The notes under the pieces: generated by a model | Database searches by the model: none | What the model saw: only the letters and a program-made list of their open reading frames with translations | What the model was told of the DNA's origin: nothing | Position numbers and translations under genes: made by a program | NCBI RefSeq assembly: GCF_015477765.1 | Contig: NZ_JADLQQ010000015.1 | Location: forward strand, 62,001 to 126,000 | Length of the DNA: 64,000 nucleotides | DNA from: Nocardia transvalensis | GTDB taxonomy: Bacteria > Actinomycetota > Actinomycetes > Mycobacteriales > Mycobacteriaceae | Direction of reading: 5' to 3' | Shown: positions 17,414 through 26,492 of the stretch, in pieces | Layout: every line of letters starts with the position of its first letter | Numbering within the stretch: position 1 is the first letter of the stretch

Positions 17414-20400
17414 GTGGCTGCGACGGACTCTTTCGTTCACCTGCACAACCACACCGAGTACTCGATGCTCGATGGCGCGGCGAAGATCACGCCCCTGTTC
17501 AAGGAGGCCGAGCGGCTGGGGATGAGCGCGGTCGGCATGACCGACCACGGCAACATGTTCGGCGCGTCGGAGTTCTACAACTCCGCCGAGAAGCAGGGCA
17601 TCAAGCCGATCATCGGCATCGAGGCCTACATCGCCCCCGAATCCCGGTTCAACACCAAACGCGTGCTGTGGGGTGATCCCAGCCAGAAGAGCGACGACGT
17701 CTCCGGTTCCGGCGCCTACACCCACATGACGATGGTCGCCGAGAACGCGACGGGCCTGAAGAACCTGTTCAGGCTGTCGTCGCTGGCCTCGATCGAGGGC
17801 CAGCTCGGCAAGTGGTCGCGGATGGACGCCGAGATCATCGCCCAGCACGCCGAGGGCATCATCGCCACCACCGGCTGCCCCTCGGGCGAGGTGCAGACCC
17901 GGCTGCGCCTGGGCCACGAGCGCGAGGCGCTGGAGGCGGCGGCCAAGTGGCAGGAGATCTTCGGCAAACAGAACTTCTTCCTCGAGATCATGGACCACGG
18001 CCTGTCCATCGAGCGCCGCGTCCGCGAGGGCCTGCTCGAGGTCGGCCGCAAGCTGGGCATCCCGCCGCTGGCCACCAACGACTGCCACTACGTGCACCGC
18101 ACCGATGCCCGCAATCACGAAGTGCTGCTGTGTGTCCAGACCAACTCGACGATTACCGATCCGGCCCGGTTCCGGTTCGACGGCGACGGCTATTACCTCA
18201 AATCGGGTGCCGAGATGCGGGCGCTGTTCGACGCCGAGATCCCGGGCGCCTGTGACAACACCCTGGTCGTCGCCGACCGGATCCAGCCTTACGACCCGGT
18301 GTGGGTTCATCGTGACCGGATGCCGGCCTTCCCGGTGCCCGAGGGCGAAACCCAGGCCAGCTGGCTGCGCAAGGAGGTCATGCGGGGCCTGGGGCGCCGC
18401 CTTCCGGACGGTGTACCCGGCGAATACGTCGACCGCGCCGACTTCGAGCTCGGCGTGATCATCCAGATGGGGTTCCCGGCGTACTTCCTGGTGGTCGCCG
18501 ACCTGGTCGGCCACGCCCGATCGGCGGGCATCCTGGTCGGGCCCGGTCGTGGTTCGGCGGCCGGCTCCCTGGTCGCGTACGCGATGGGCATCACCGACAT
18601 CGACCCGATCACTCATGGCCTGCTGTTCGAGCGGTTCCTCAACCCCGAGCGCGTGTCGATGCCCGACATCGATATCGACTTCGATGATCGCCGCCGCGGA
18701 GAGATGCTCCACTACGCCACCGAGAAATACGGCAGCGACAAGGTCGCTCAGGTGATCACCTTCGGCACCATTAAAACCAAAGCGGCGCTGAAGGATTCGG
18801 CGCGGGTGCAGTTCGGCCAGGCGGGCTTCCCGATCGCCGACCGGATCTCCAAGGCGCTGCCACCGGCCGTCTCGGCCGTCGACATCCCCTTGGCCGGCAT
18901 CACCGATCCCGCGCATGACCGGTACGGCGAGGCCGCCGAAGTCCGCGAGCTGATCAACACCGATCCGGACGTCGCCAAGATCTACGAAACCGCCCGTGGC
19001 CTCGAGGGACTGATCCGCAACGCCGGCGTGCACGCCTGCGCGGTGGTCATGTCCTCCGAGCCGCTGATGGACGTGATCCCGGTGTGGCGGCGGGCCCAGG
19101 ACGGGGCGATCATCACCGGCTGGGACTACCCGTCGTGTGAGGCCATCGGCCTGCTGAAGATGGACTTCCTGGGGCTGCGCACCCTCACGGTACTCAACGA
19201 CACCATCCGCGCCGTCACCGCCAACCGCGGTATCGCCTTGGACCTCGGCAGCATCCCGCTGGACGACCCCGCCGCCTACGAATTGCTCGCCCGCGGTGAC
19301 ACCCTGGGTGTGTTCCAGCTCGATGCAGGACCGGCCCGGGATCTGCTGCGCCGCATGCAACCCACCGGCTTCGAGGACATCGTCGCCGTGCTCGCCTTGT
19401 ATCGCCCGGGCCCGATGGGCATGAACGCCCACAACGATTACGCCGACCGCAAGAACGGCCGCCAGCCCATCGCACCGATTCACCCGGAACTCGAACAACC
19501 GCTACGGGAGATCTTGGCCGAAACCTACGGCCTGATCGTCTACCAGGAACAGATCATGCAGGTGGCGCAGAAGGTGGCCGGCTACTCGCTGGGCCGAGCG
19601 GACATCCTGCGCCGCGCCATGGGCAAGAAGAAGGCCGAGGTCCTGACTGCCGAGTTCGCGGGCTTCGACAGCGGAATGCGCGCCAACGGCTACCCCGCTG
19701 CGGCAGTGAAAGCCTTGTGGGACACGATCCTTCCGTTCGCCGGATATGCGTTCAACAAATCGCATGCCGCCGCCTACGCCATGCACTCGTACTGGACCGC
19801 CTACCTGAAAGCGCACTACCCGGCCGAATTCATGGCCGCACTGCTCACCTCGGTCGGCGACGACAAGGACAAGGTCGCGGTGTATCTGGCCGACTGCCGC
19901 CGCCGCGGCATCCAGGTGCTGCCGCCGGACGTCAACGAATCCGAACACGACTTCACCTCGGTCGGCAACGACATCCGCTTCGGCCTCGGCACGGTACGCA
20001 ACGTCGGCACCCACGTCGTGGCCTCGATCACCAGGACACGCAAGGAAAAATCGAAGTACACCGACTTCTCCGACTACCTGAACAAGATAGACACCGTGGC
20101 CTGCACCAAAAAGGTCACCGAATCCCTCATCAAAGCAGGCGCTTTCGATTCCCTCGGGCATCCGCGCAAGGGCCTGATGATGGTGCACGCCGACGCCATC
20201 GACGCGGTGATGGCCACCAAGAAGGCCGAGGCGATCGGTCAGTTCGACCTGTTCGGCAGCGTCGACGACGCGGACGACGCCGTTTCCCGTGTCTTCGATG
20301 TCACGGTGCCCGACGAGGAATGGGACACCAAGCACAAGCTCGCCCTGGAACGGGAGATGCTGGGCCTGTACGTGTCCGGGCACCCACTCGACAACGTAGC

Positions 20401-21427
20401 GCATGTGCTTGCCGCGCAGGCGGATACGCAGATTCCCGCACTTCTCGACGGCGACGTCGAAGACGGCACACAGGTCGTCGTCGGCGGCATCCTCGCCGCG
20501 ATCACGCGCCGAGTCAACAAAAAGACCGGACTGCCCTGGGCGACGGCGCAATTGGCGGATCTCACCGGCAGCATCGAGGTGCTGTTCTTCCCACAGACCT
20601 ATTCGCTGTACGGCACGGACGTCGTCGAAGACGCCGTGGTGCTGATCAAGGCTCGCGTGTCCGTTCGCGACGACCGCATCTCACTGATCGCCGACGACCT
20701 GATCGTGCCGACACTACCGGCGCACGACCCGCCCCCACCACTCGCCATCACCCTCCCCACCCGGCTATGCACCCCCGACACGGTCGCTGCCCTGAAGCAA
20801 GTGCTGCGCGCGCACCCCGGTGCCACCGAGGTGCACATCCGGCTGGCCGGTGCCGCCACCACGCTGCTGAAACTCGACCACAGCCTGCGCGTGTCCCCCT
20901 CCCCCGACCTGACCGCGGCTATCGATGCCCTGCTCGCGGGCGCCGAGCAGGGCTCGCCGGCGCCATCCGCCCCCACCCCGTCAGCACCGATCGAGGCGAC
21001 GCCTCCGCCGGTATCCGGCACGATGCGGGTCGTGGTGACCGGTTCCCACGACTGGACCGCATGGGAACTCGTGTGGCGCGAGCTCGATGCGCTGGCCAAA
21101 CGGTGCACCACACTGCAAGTGGCGGTGGGCGATTGCCCGTCCGGGGTCGATCTGCACGTGCGTGGCTGGTGCCGTAAGAACAAGCACCGCTGCCAGTGGC
21201 GCGTGTACCAGGCCGACTGGCGTCGTCACGGCGACGCCGCCGGGCCGCTCCGGAATCAGGAAATGGTTGACGACAACCGTGACGCCGTGTGCCTGGCCTT
21301 TCCACTGTCGACATCGATCGGCACGAACAATTGCATCGACCTCGCACGGGAGGCCGGATTGCCCGTCCGCATCATCACCACCCCACAGCAAACCGAACCG
21401 GCCGCAGCGGCAACTCGTCGGCGATAG
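17414..21427 (+). CDS. dnaE: DnaE1-type DNA polymerase III alpha fused to a DUF2493/SLOG domain
   Basis: 1337 residues from a GTG behind GAGGAGGGCG. The PHP domain opens FVHLHNHTEYSMLDGAAK, the DnaE1 rather than DnaE2 form. The catalytic PDIDIDFDD has D418 and D420. Fingers (QEQIMQVAQKVAGYSLGRAD), a clamp-binding QFDLF at 943-947, and an OB fold (VVGGILAAITRRVNKKTGLP) follow. After a Pro/Ala linker, residues 1204-1330 form a second domain: MRVVVTGSHDW, VAVGDCPSGVDLHVRGW, YQADWRRHGDAAGPLRNQEM, then CLAFPLSTSIGTNNCIDLAR. That is the order seen in DUF2493 (YspA-like SLOG) proteins. Ordinary DnaE1 ends before this domain. It is probably an element-encoded second replicase; the SLOG role is unknown. 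Confidence 0.9.
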   Translation: MAATDSFVHLHNHTEYSMLDGAAKITPLFKEAERLGMSAVGMTDHGNMFGASEFYNSAEKQGIKPIIGIEAYIAPESRFNTKRVLWGDPSQKSDDVSGSGAYTHMTMVAENATGLKNLFRLSSLASIEGQLGKWSRMDAEIIAQHAEGIIATTGCPSGEVQTRLRLGHEREALEAAAKWQEIFGKQNFFLEIMDHGLSIERRVREGLLEVGRKLGIPPLATNDCHYVHRTDARNHEVLLCVQTNSTITDPARFRFDGDGYYLKSGAEMRALFDAEIPGACDNTLVVADRIQPYDPVWVHRDRMPAFPVPEGETQASWLRKEVMRGLGRRLPDGVPGEYVDRADFELGVIIQMGFPAYFLVVADLVGHARSAGILVGPGRGSAAGSLVAYAMGITDIDPITHGLLFERFLNPERVSMPDIDIDFDDRRRGEMLHYATEKYGSDKVAQVITFGTIKTKAALKDSARVQFGQAGFPIADRISKALPPAVSAVDIPLAGITDPAHDRYGEAAEVRELINTDPDVAKIYETARGLEGLIRNAGVHACAVVMSSEPLMDVIPVWRRAQDGAIITGWDYPSCEAIGLLKMDFLGLRTLTVLNDTIRAVTANRGIALDLGSIPLDDPAAYELLARGDTLGVFQLDAGPARDLLRRMQPTGFEDIVAVLALYRPGPMGMNAHNDYADRKNGRQPIAPIHPELEQPLREILAETYGLIVYQEQIMQVAQKVAGYSLGRADILRRAMGKKKAEVLTAEFAGFDSGMRANGYPAAAVKALWDTILPFAGYAFNKSHAAAYAMHSYWTAYLKAHYPAEFMAALLTSVGDDKDKVAVYLADCRRRGIQVLPPDVNESEHDFTSVGNDIRFGLGTVRNVGTHVVASITRTRKEKSKYTDFSDYLNKIDTVACTKKVTESLIKAGAFDSLGHPRKGLMMVHADAIDAVMATKKAEAIGQFDLFGSVDDADDAVSRVFDVTVPDEEWDTKHKLALEREMLGLYVSGHPLDNVAHVLAAQADTQIPALLDGDVEDGTQVVVGGILAAITRRVNKKTGLPWATAQLADLTGSIEVLFFPQTYSLYGTDVVEDAVVLIKARVSVRDDRISLIADDLIVPTLPAHDPPPPLAITLPTRLCTPDTVAALKQVLRAHPGATEVHIRLAGAATTLLKLDHSLRVSPSPDLTAAIDALLAGAEQGSPAPSAPTPSAPIEATPPPVSGTMRVVVTGSHDWTAWELVWRELDALAKRCTTLQVAVGDCPSGVDLHVRGWCRKNKHRCQWRVYQADWRRHGDAAGPLRNQEMVDDNRDAVCLAFPLSTSIGTNNCIDLAREAGLPVRIITTPQQTEPAAAATRRR

Positions 21428-21489
21428 TCCTGATCTCATCCTGCAGCCGATCGCGTCCGCGCTGGGCCACCGGCTATCTGCCCGGCGAC

Positions 21490-22008
21490 TCAGGCCAGGT
21501 CAGCCGAGACCACCCCTGGGTGTTCGGTCGTGTCGATGGTGATCCGGAAGGTGCGGGTATCTATGCCGTCGGCGATCTCGATGCCCAGAGTGCACACGAC
21601 GGCATCGCCCTCGGTCGTGGCCGTGAAATGCGTTCGCGCTAAGCCATTGTCGGTCATTCGGCTGGTGTTGTGGAGCACGCGGGCCACACAGTCGGCGATG
21701 TGCGTGGTGGTCAGGGCGTCGGCGTCGTGGGGGATGTCGGCGGGTGTCCGGCCACCGGGGGTGTGCGGGGTGGAGACGGCGCAGGGGTCGTGGCGCACGG
21801 TGAGAGTGACGGTGCGGTAGCTGGGTGTGTCGTCGGTGATGGTGATGGGCTGGGTGTTCTGGCCGCGGTACGTGGGTTGGGCGAGGATTCGCAGCGAGGT
21901 GCCGGGCACGTGCTGGCGGGAGACAGCCTCACCAATGAGATCGGCTGCCGTCGACTCGAGGTCGTGATCGGCAGACGGTTCGGCGGTTCCTGGCGGCTGG
22001 TCGGTCAT
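21490..22008 (-). CDS. hypothetical protein
   Basis: 172 residues from MTDQPPGTAEPSADHD. Mostly beta-strand text (RTVTLTVRHDPCAVSTP, DAVVCTLGIEIADGIDTRTF) after an acidic N-terminus, suggesting a small beta-sandwich. It converges with dnaE, ending 62 bp from it, and no strong terminator hairpin is visible between. No family recognised. Confidence 0.55.
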   Translation of the reverse strand: MTDQPPGTAEPSADHDLESTAADLIGEAVSRQHVPGTSLRILAQPTYRGQNTQPITITDDTPSYRTVTLTVRHDPCAVSTPHTPGGRTPADIPHDADALTTTHIADCVARVLHNTSRMTDNGLARTHFTATTEGDAVVCTLGIEIADGIDTRTFRITIDTTEHPGVVSADLA

Positions 22009-22056
22009 GCTGCGAGCATTCCACGACATACCGACACCCTTGGGCGCCAGATGCGA

Positions 22057-22599
22057 TTACACCAAATTTCCGCCTTTGCTGCGGTTGCACGGGCCGCACA
22101 GCAGCTGCAGGTTCTCCTCGGAGGTAGCGCCGCCTTTGGAGACTGGGATGATGTGGTCGAATTGCAGTTCGCTGTTGGATCCGCATTTGCGGCATCGGCC
22201 GCCGTCGCGGGCCCAGATGAGCATTTTCAAGTCGTCGGGGATGGCGCCGCGCACGGCGGGTGCCGGTTCGCTCAGCATTGCAACAGTCGTCTGAGCACGG
22301 TTGATGGCCGTCTGGCGGCGCTGGTCGCGGGTCACGAGCAGGGCGTGCACAGCCTCGGCGGACAGGCCGTCGTTGTCGACGAACCATCGGCCGGCGAACC
22401 GCCAGTACTGGCGTTCGCCGATGATGCCGAACAGAACCGGCCAATCATCCGACTGCGCCCACAGCGCGGCGAAGTCATCGACATGGAGACGGTCGAAGGT
22501 CTTGAAGACCGACCGGCCCACACGCAGGAAGATCGGCCCGCTCCGGCCGAACAACCGCGGACGATGTGTCACCGCTACGTTCTCGACACGGCGCAGCAT
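22057..22599 (-). CDS. HNH endonuclease
   Basis: 180 residues from MLRRVENVAVTHRP, with AAGGAGGGAGCCGCTG upstream. The C-terminal 50 residues are a full HNH domain: CRKCGSNSELQFDHIIPVSK, then the N of EENLQLLCGPC, and CNRSKGG. The two C-x2-C pairs should hold a structural zinc. The N-terminal 120 residues (RVGRSVFKTFDRLHVDDFAA) are not recognised and may choose the target. Confidence 0.85.
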   Translation of the reverse strand: MLRRVENVAVTHRPRLFGRSGPIFLRVGRSVFKTFDRLHVDDFAALWAQSDDWPVLFGIIGERQYWRFAGRWFVDNDGLSAEAVHALLVTRDQRRQTAINRAQTTVAMLSEPAPAVRGAIPDDLKMLIWARDGGRCRKCGSNSELQFDHIIPVSKGGATSEENLQLLCGPCNRSKGGNLV

Positions 22600-22941
22600 C
22601 AGCGGCTCCCTCCTTGGAAGCGTTCGGTCGGAGACATGGTGTTCCGATGCAGAGGTCTCATCGCTGGTCCGGCGCAACCTCGCACGGCCACCACACGAGG
22701 GTTGTGGTGCATCGACAGTTCTCCACATGCCGCTCCTGTCGACCGTTGACCGATATCGTCTCTATCGGCAGCTCACGCTCGGCGACGACAGGCGTCTGCC
22801 CACTGGCTTTGCCGCACGCGGACGACGGTTGCGGGTGACGGTGCCCCTTGGGCTGGGTGACGGTCACCATCGGGATCCTCACGGGAAGAGCGTTGTGGCA
22901 GTGGACAGTTCGCTGGATGTGCCGCAGACTTCCGGTGATCC
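22600..22941. other. intergenic region, nothing identified
   Basis: 342 bp upstream of the HNH gene and downstream of the next minus-strand gene. It should contain the HNH promoter, but I see no good -35/-10 pair, hairpin or repeat. Open frames have the look of out-of-frame GC-rich DNA. Confidence 0.35.
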
Positions 22942-23379
22942 TTACCGCAGCCCATCCAGGTCGGCCAACCCTGTTCGTGATGCCGCGATCCGGTCTCGGA
23001 ACTGGTCACGCACGGAACCCTCAAGTAGATGCCGAAAGTCCTGCATCGCATGCTTGGGGCGGGCGGTCTGCCGGACCTGCTCCCAGGGGATGGTGACCTC
23101 GCAGCGCGGGCACACGGCCGCAATGGGCAGCGGCTGGTCGTCGGTGAACCGCGCATACAACACTGCGCCGCACTCGCACACAAGATCGGTCGAGGCGTGA
23201 AACGGTGCATACTTGCGGCCCTGCCTGATGAGCGCGGCCAGGGCCTCCTGGACCAGGGATTCCCCGAAGTGGCGCTCCAGGGGATCAGGGGCGGCGGCGC
23301 CGACGTGCGAGACCTCGTCGATCACGAGCCGGAACAGCGGAGGCTTCTGCAGCATCGGCAGGTTGTCGGGAGTAGTCAT
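22942..23379 (-). CDS. hypothetical protein with a zinc-ribbon-like segment
   Basis: 145 residues from MTTPDNLPMLQKPP, with GGAAAG as ribosome site. Two Cys pairs (VCECGAVLYARF and AVCPRCEVTIPW) 25 residues apart suggest a zinc ribbon. A basic C-terminus (RDQFRDRIAASRTG) follows. An in-frame ATG at 23514 would add 45 residues but sits 8 nt from the predicted transcription start and runs through a perfect hairpin, so the inner start is preferred. Confidence 0.6.
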   Translation of the reverse strand: MTTPDNLPMLQKPPLFRLVIDEVSHVGAAAPDPLERHFGESLVQEALAALIRQGRKYAPFHASTDLVCECGAVLYARFTDDQPLPIAAVCPRCEVTIPWEQVRQTARPKHAMQDFRHLLEGSVRDQFRDRIAASRTGLADLDGLR

Positions 23380-23459
23380 CAGGAACTTTCCATAGCGGTC
23401 ACGGTGGTTCTGCAGGTATTTCACGGCTTCCACCGGCAGGGCGCCGGAGGTTTGAGTGG

Positions 23460-23490
23460 CGGGACTGCACCGGCAGCTGGTGCAGTCCCG
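23460..23490 (-). promoter_or_regulatory. leader hairpin upstream of the zinc-ribbon-like gene
   Basis: CGGGACTGCACC (23460-23471) pairs perfectly with GGTGCAGTCCCG (23479-23490) around a 7-nt loop. It sits in the 5' leader between the promoter and the start at 23379. It may be an attenuator or an mRNA-stability element. Confidence 0.5.
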
Positions 23491-23528
23491 GGAGGTTTCG
23501 GTCGCACCTATCACCCCCTAACACGACC

Positions 23529-23557
23529 AGCATACGTTCTTTTGCATTATGGCTCAA
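23529..23557 (-). promoter_or_regulatory. promoter of the ATARTGC family
   Basis: Minus strand: -35 TTGAGC (23557-23552), 17-bp spacer beginning CATAATGCAAAAG, -10 TATGCT (23534-23529). It serves the gene ending at 22942. The spacer word is shared with the promoters at 9.1, 33.3, 52.7 and 60.4 kb. Confidence 0.65.
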
Positions 23558-23565
23558 CATGTTTG

Positions 23566-25776
23566 TCAGTTGAACTCGTAGGCGTTGCGGCCGATGCGGA
23601 ACTGGTGACCACCCGGGCGGGTATCTCGGCAGGCGACCGTGTCGCCGGTGCTGGTGCAGGTGTAGGGACCCGCGGTCGTCGTGGCGCCGTCGGCGAGAAC
23701 AGTCGCCTCCGGGTCGGCGACCGGAGGCGTGCACGTGAAGCCGACCGTGGTGGCGGTGAGCGTCAGGGTCCGGCCCCAGCCGGGCTCGGTGCAGCCCGGC
23801 GGCACCGGCGGCGGAGTGTAATCGACTTCGCCGGTGTCGCAGCGGATTCCGGCGTCGACACCGCTCGCGGTGAGGCGGCAGGCCACGGTGTGGGAGGCGT
23901 TCTGGAATGTCACCGGATCGGTGGATGTCGTGCGGTGGCGCAGAATCAGCAGCCCGAGCAACACCGCGACGAGGAGGATCAGCACGCCGACAGACGCGAG
24001 GTTGTTTCGGCGACGTCGATGCGACCGCCCCGCCGGTCGGCGGGATGGCACGGGAACGGCTTGGGGGCGGGGCCGGGGTAGGTGCTCTCGCCGATACTTC
24101 GGCGGCACCAGAGGGGGTGACCGATGCGGGGACGGCGATGGGATCACCGGTGTCGACGGAGCAGGCGATGGTGGTGTGGGGATCGGAGCGGGTGTGGCAG
24201 CTGTGGCTGGTGGCGGGGTGGTCGGGAAGTTCTTGTACAGGTTGTGCAGGCCGGCGGCGCGGGCCGCCGCCCGACCGGCGGGATCGGTGGGCGTCGCAGC
24301 CGATTGCGGCGGCGCAGCGGCGGGACCCGCAGGGGTGTGGGTCGACGGTGCTGCGGTGCTGCGGGGCTGCGGTGGCTGCGGGGTCGCCGCAGGGCGGCGG
24401 GGGGTGGCGGGTGTGCCGCGGTTGGCGGCGGCCGCGGTCAAGGCGGCGACCTTGTCGGAGGGGAGGTTACGCAGCAGTCCGGCGCGGGGAAGCTCGATCT
24501 GCGGGACCAGTAACCCCTTGTATTCGTAGAGCACGATGGTGCCGGTGATGCTGACCCGCCAGCCGTGCAGCTTTCGCAGCACGCGTTTGTTGTTGCGGGT
24601 GTATTCGCCGTACCCGGAGAACAGTGCCGCCGCGACGGCGTCGTAGCCGACGATGGTGAAGTCGCCGTTCTCGTAGTTGCCAAGGTTGATCAGCGCCACG
24701 TCGCGGCCGCCGCGGCCTTTGGTGACGGAGGCGAATCGAATGGTGCCGAACACGGTGACGGTCTGACCTTGGAGGCGGCGCAGGCGGTCGACTTCGTGGG
24801 CGGGAATAACGTCGCCGGTGACGGCGGACCCGGTTGCGACGGGCGCGGCGGGCACGGACACGGCCCTGCCGGCGAGCGCGGCCGGCACGTGGTCGTAGTC
24901 GACCTGGCAGGCGCGTTGCAGTCGGTTGGCCGCCTCCGCGACGTCCGGGATCGTGGCGAGCTCGGCGAACACGGCCGAGTTGACGGGGTCGACGAAGTCG
25001 GCGGCGGTGAAGATCAGGTTTTCGCCGGTGCCGCCGTAGTCGTCCCACAGGTCGGGGCGGTGCTGCAGGGCGCGCAGGGACAGGTCGATAACCGCGGCGG
25101 AGAATGCGTCGATGTCGGCGTCGTAGCGGGTCCCGCGGCCGGGGTGCTGGTAGTTGCGGTGGCCTTGTTCGATGGCCTGCAGGTGCGGTTTGCCGGCGAA
25201 CGCCGGAAGGTACATGCCGTCGTAGTCGATCAGCCGGATCGACAGGTCGTCGCCGACGAGGATGTTGCCGTGCTGCAGGTCGCCGTGGGCGGCACCGTGC
25301 TGGCGCAGGGCGGCGACAGCGGAGGCGATGGCGGTGCGCACGGTGTCGATGGCGGCTGGGTCGCGGCGCGGGTCCTCGATCCAGTCCTCGACCCATACGC
25401 CCAGTGTTTCGCCGTCGGCCCACTGCATGCGTACGATCGGAAATCGGTTACCGCCCACCGTGATGCCGTCGTCCTGGTACACCACGTCGATGAGGCAGTC
25501 GAGGTCGGGATGGGTGGCGACGAAGTCGCCGATGTGGCGGTAGCGTTCGGGCAGGTTGCGGTCGTCCTGACCTTGTTTGTGGAAACAGCGCACCGCGTAT
25601 GGGTCGCCGGTCGCGGTCTGGATCTTGAAGGTGGCGGCGAATCCACCGCTGGCCACCGACGGCATGCCCTGGGCGTTGAGGACCGGTCGCCCCGTGCGCA
25701 GCAAGTCGACCGTCGCGAACGCATGGCGCGGGGTCTGGACCGCGCGTTGATATTCCAGCAGGCTCGGCAGTCTCAT
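23566..25776 (-). CDS. membrane-anchored Ser/Thr kinase with OB-fold domain (TerY-P triad kinase)
   Basis: 736 residues. The kinase domain spans about 35-300: glycine loop SGGFAATF (43-50), AVRCF where kinases usually have a Lys (here Arg), catalytic loop HGDLQHGN (about 160) and IDYDGM in the DFG place. An OB-fold-like domain follows (GQTVTVFGTIRFASVTKG, then GWRVSITGTIVLYEYKGLLV). A Pro/Ala linker leads to one membrane helix near 590-612 and a Cys-rich outer domain. The ATG overlaps the phosphatase stop (ATGA). Kinase, PP2C and vWA in one operon is the TerY-P triad arrangement, in which kinase-OB fusions are known. Confidence 0.8.
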   Translation of the reverse strand: MRLPSLLEYQRAVQTPRHAFATVDLLRTGRPVLNAQGMPSVASGGFAATFKIQTATGDPYAVRCFHKQGQDDRNLPERYRHIGDFVATHPDLDCLIDVVYQDDGITVGGNRFPIVRMQWADGETLGVWVEDWIEDPRRDPAAIDTVRTAIASAVAALRQHGAAHGDLQHGNILVGDDLSIRLIDYDGMYLPAFAGKPHLQAIEQGHRNYQHPGRGTRYDADIDAFSAAVIDLSLRALQHRPDLWDDYGGTGENLIFTAADFVDPVNSAVFAELATIPDVAEAANRLQRACQVDYDHVPAALAGRAVSVPAAPVATGSAVTGDVIPAHEVDRLRRLQGQTVTVFGTIRFASVTKGRGGRDVALINLGNYENGDFTIVGYDAVAAALFSGYGEYTRNNKRVLRKLHGWRVSITGTIVLYEYKGLLVPQIELPRAGLLRNLPSDKVAALTAAAANRGTPATPRRPAATPQPPQPRSTAAPSTHTPAGPAAAPPQSAATPTDPAGRAAARAAGLHNLYKNFPTTPPPATAATPAPIPTPPSPAPSTPVIPSPSPHRSPPLVPPKYRREHLPRPRPQAVPVPSRRPAGRSHRRRRNNLASVGVLILLVAVLLGLLILRHRTTSTDPVTFQNASHTVACRLTASGVDAGIRCDTGEVDYTPPPVPPGCTEPGWGRTLTLTATTVGFTCTPPVADPEATVLADGATTTAGPYTCTSTGDTVACRDTRPGGHQFRIGRNAYEFN

Positions 25777-26468
25777 ACGTGCACCAGCAAGAGGGTTGTG
25801 TCGTCGTTGTCGAGTCCGTCGCCGGCACGGGCGGCAGCGACCCAGTCGGAGAAGCCGTCGGTGAGCGCGGCACTCAGGTCGACGGCCGTGTCGTTGTGGT
25901 GGTGGCGGAGCAGGTATTTCGCCAGCGCGTCGGTGGCCAGGACGAACCGGTCGTCGGTGTGGTACGCGCCGTCGGTGCGCCATACCGCGGCGTGGTGGGA
26001 TTCGTCCCCGGCTCGGGTGGTGATCAGTGCCGGGTCGCGGCCGAACTGGTCGGGCCGCTGAAGCGGGCCCGCGGTCAGCAACCGCCCGGCACGAAGGTGC
26101 AGCAGGCAGGCGTCACCGATGGCGCAACATCGGTAGCGCCGCTGGTCTTCGTCCAGTTCGAGTCCGACGAAGGTGGCGGCGCCACCGAGCTGGAGTTTCG
26201 CGACCGCGTGCCAGGGCAGGTCGGGCAGGTCGACCTCGGTCTGCCATTGGGTGCGCAGGCGCGGCAGCACGGTGGGGTCGAAGGGGTCGAGATGGTCCTC
26301 GACGAAGGCGCGCACCAGGATGTCTGCCCACACCTCGGCGCGGGCGGAGGTGGCCGCACCGTCGGCGACGGCGAAGCGCCGCACTCCTGCTGCGGCACGA
26401 TCGTCGTTTTCTCCCGGGTCTCGGCCGGCCTTGGGCACCCACCCGATGTGCGCCGACGCGCTCGGCAT
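25773..26468 (-). CDS. PP2C-type protein phosphatase
   Basis: 231 residues from MPSASAHIGWVPKAG. PP2C motifs: DPGENDDRAAA, FAVADGAATSARAEVWA, CAIGDACLLHL, DRFVLATDALAKYLL, then DGLDNDDTTLLLV. The metal-binding Asp residues are in place, so it should be active and reverse the action of the coupled kinase. 24 bp separate it from the vWA gene. Confidence 0.85.
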   Translation of the reverse strand: MPSASAHIGWVPKAGRDPGENDDRAAAGVRRFAVADGAATSARAEVWADILVRAFVEDHLDPFDPTVLPRLRTQWQTEVDLPDLPWHAVAKLQLGGAATFVGLELDEDQRRYRCCAIGDACLLHLRAGRLLTAGPLQRPDQFGRDPALITTRAGDESHHAAVWRTDGAYHTDDRFVLATDALAKYLLRHHHNDTAVDLSAALTDGFSDWVAAARAGDGLDNDDTTLLLVHV

Positions 26469-26492
26469 CGTCACCCCTTCCCTGCGCACGGT

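Noticed and set aside
17342..19498. A 718-codon minus-strand frame inside dnaE
   Set aside because: Antisense of conserved polymerase domains; no ribosome site and no protein motif.
19717..21177. A 486-codon plus-strand frame overlapping dnaE in another register
   Set aside because: Arg/Pro/His-rich out-of-frame reading; the dnaE frame carries all motifs to 21427.
24565..26061. A 498-codon plus-strand frame over the kinase and phosphatase genes
   Set aside because: Antisense of the triad genes, which have clear catalytic motifs.
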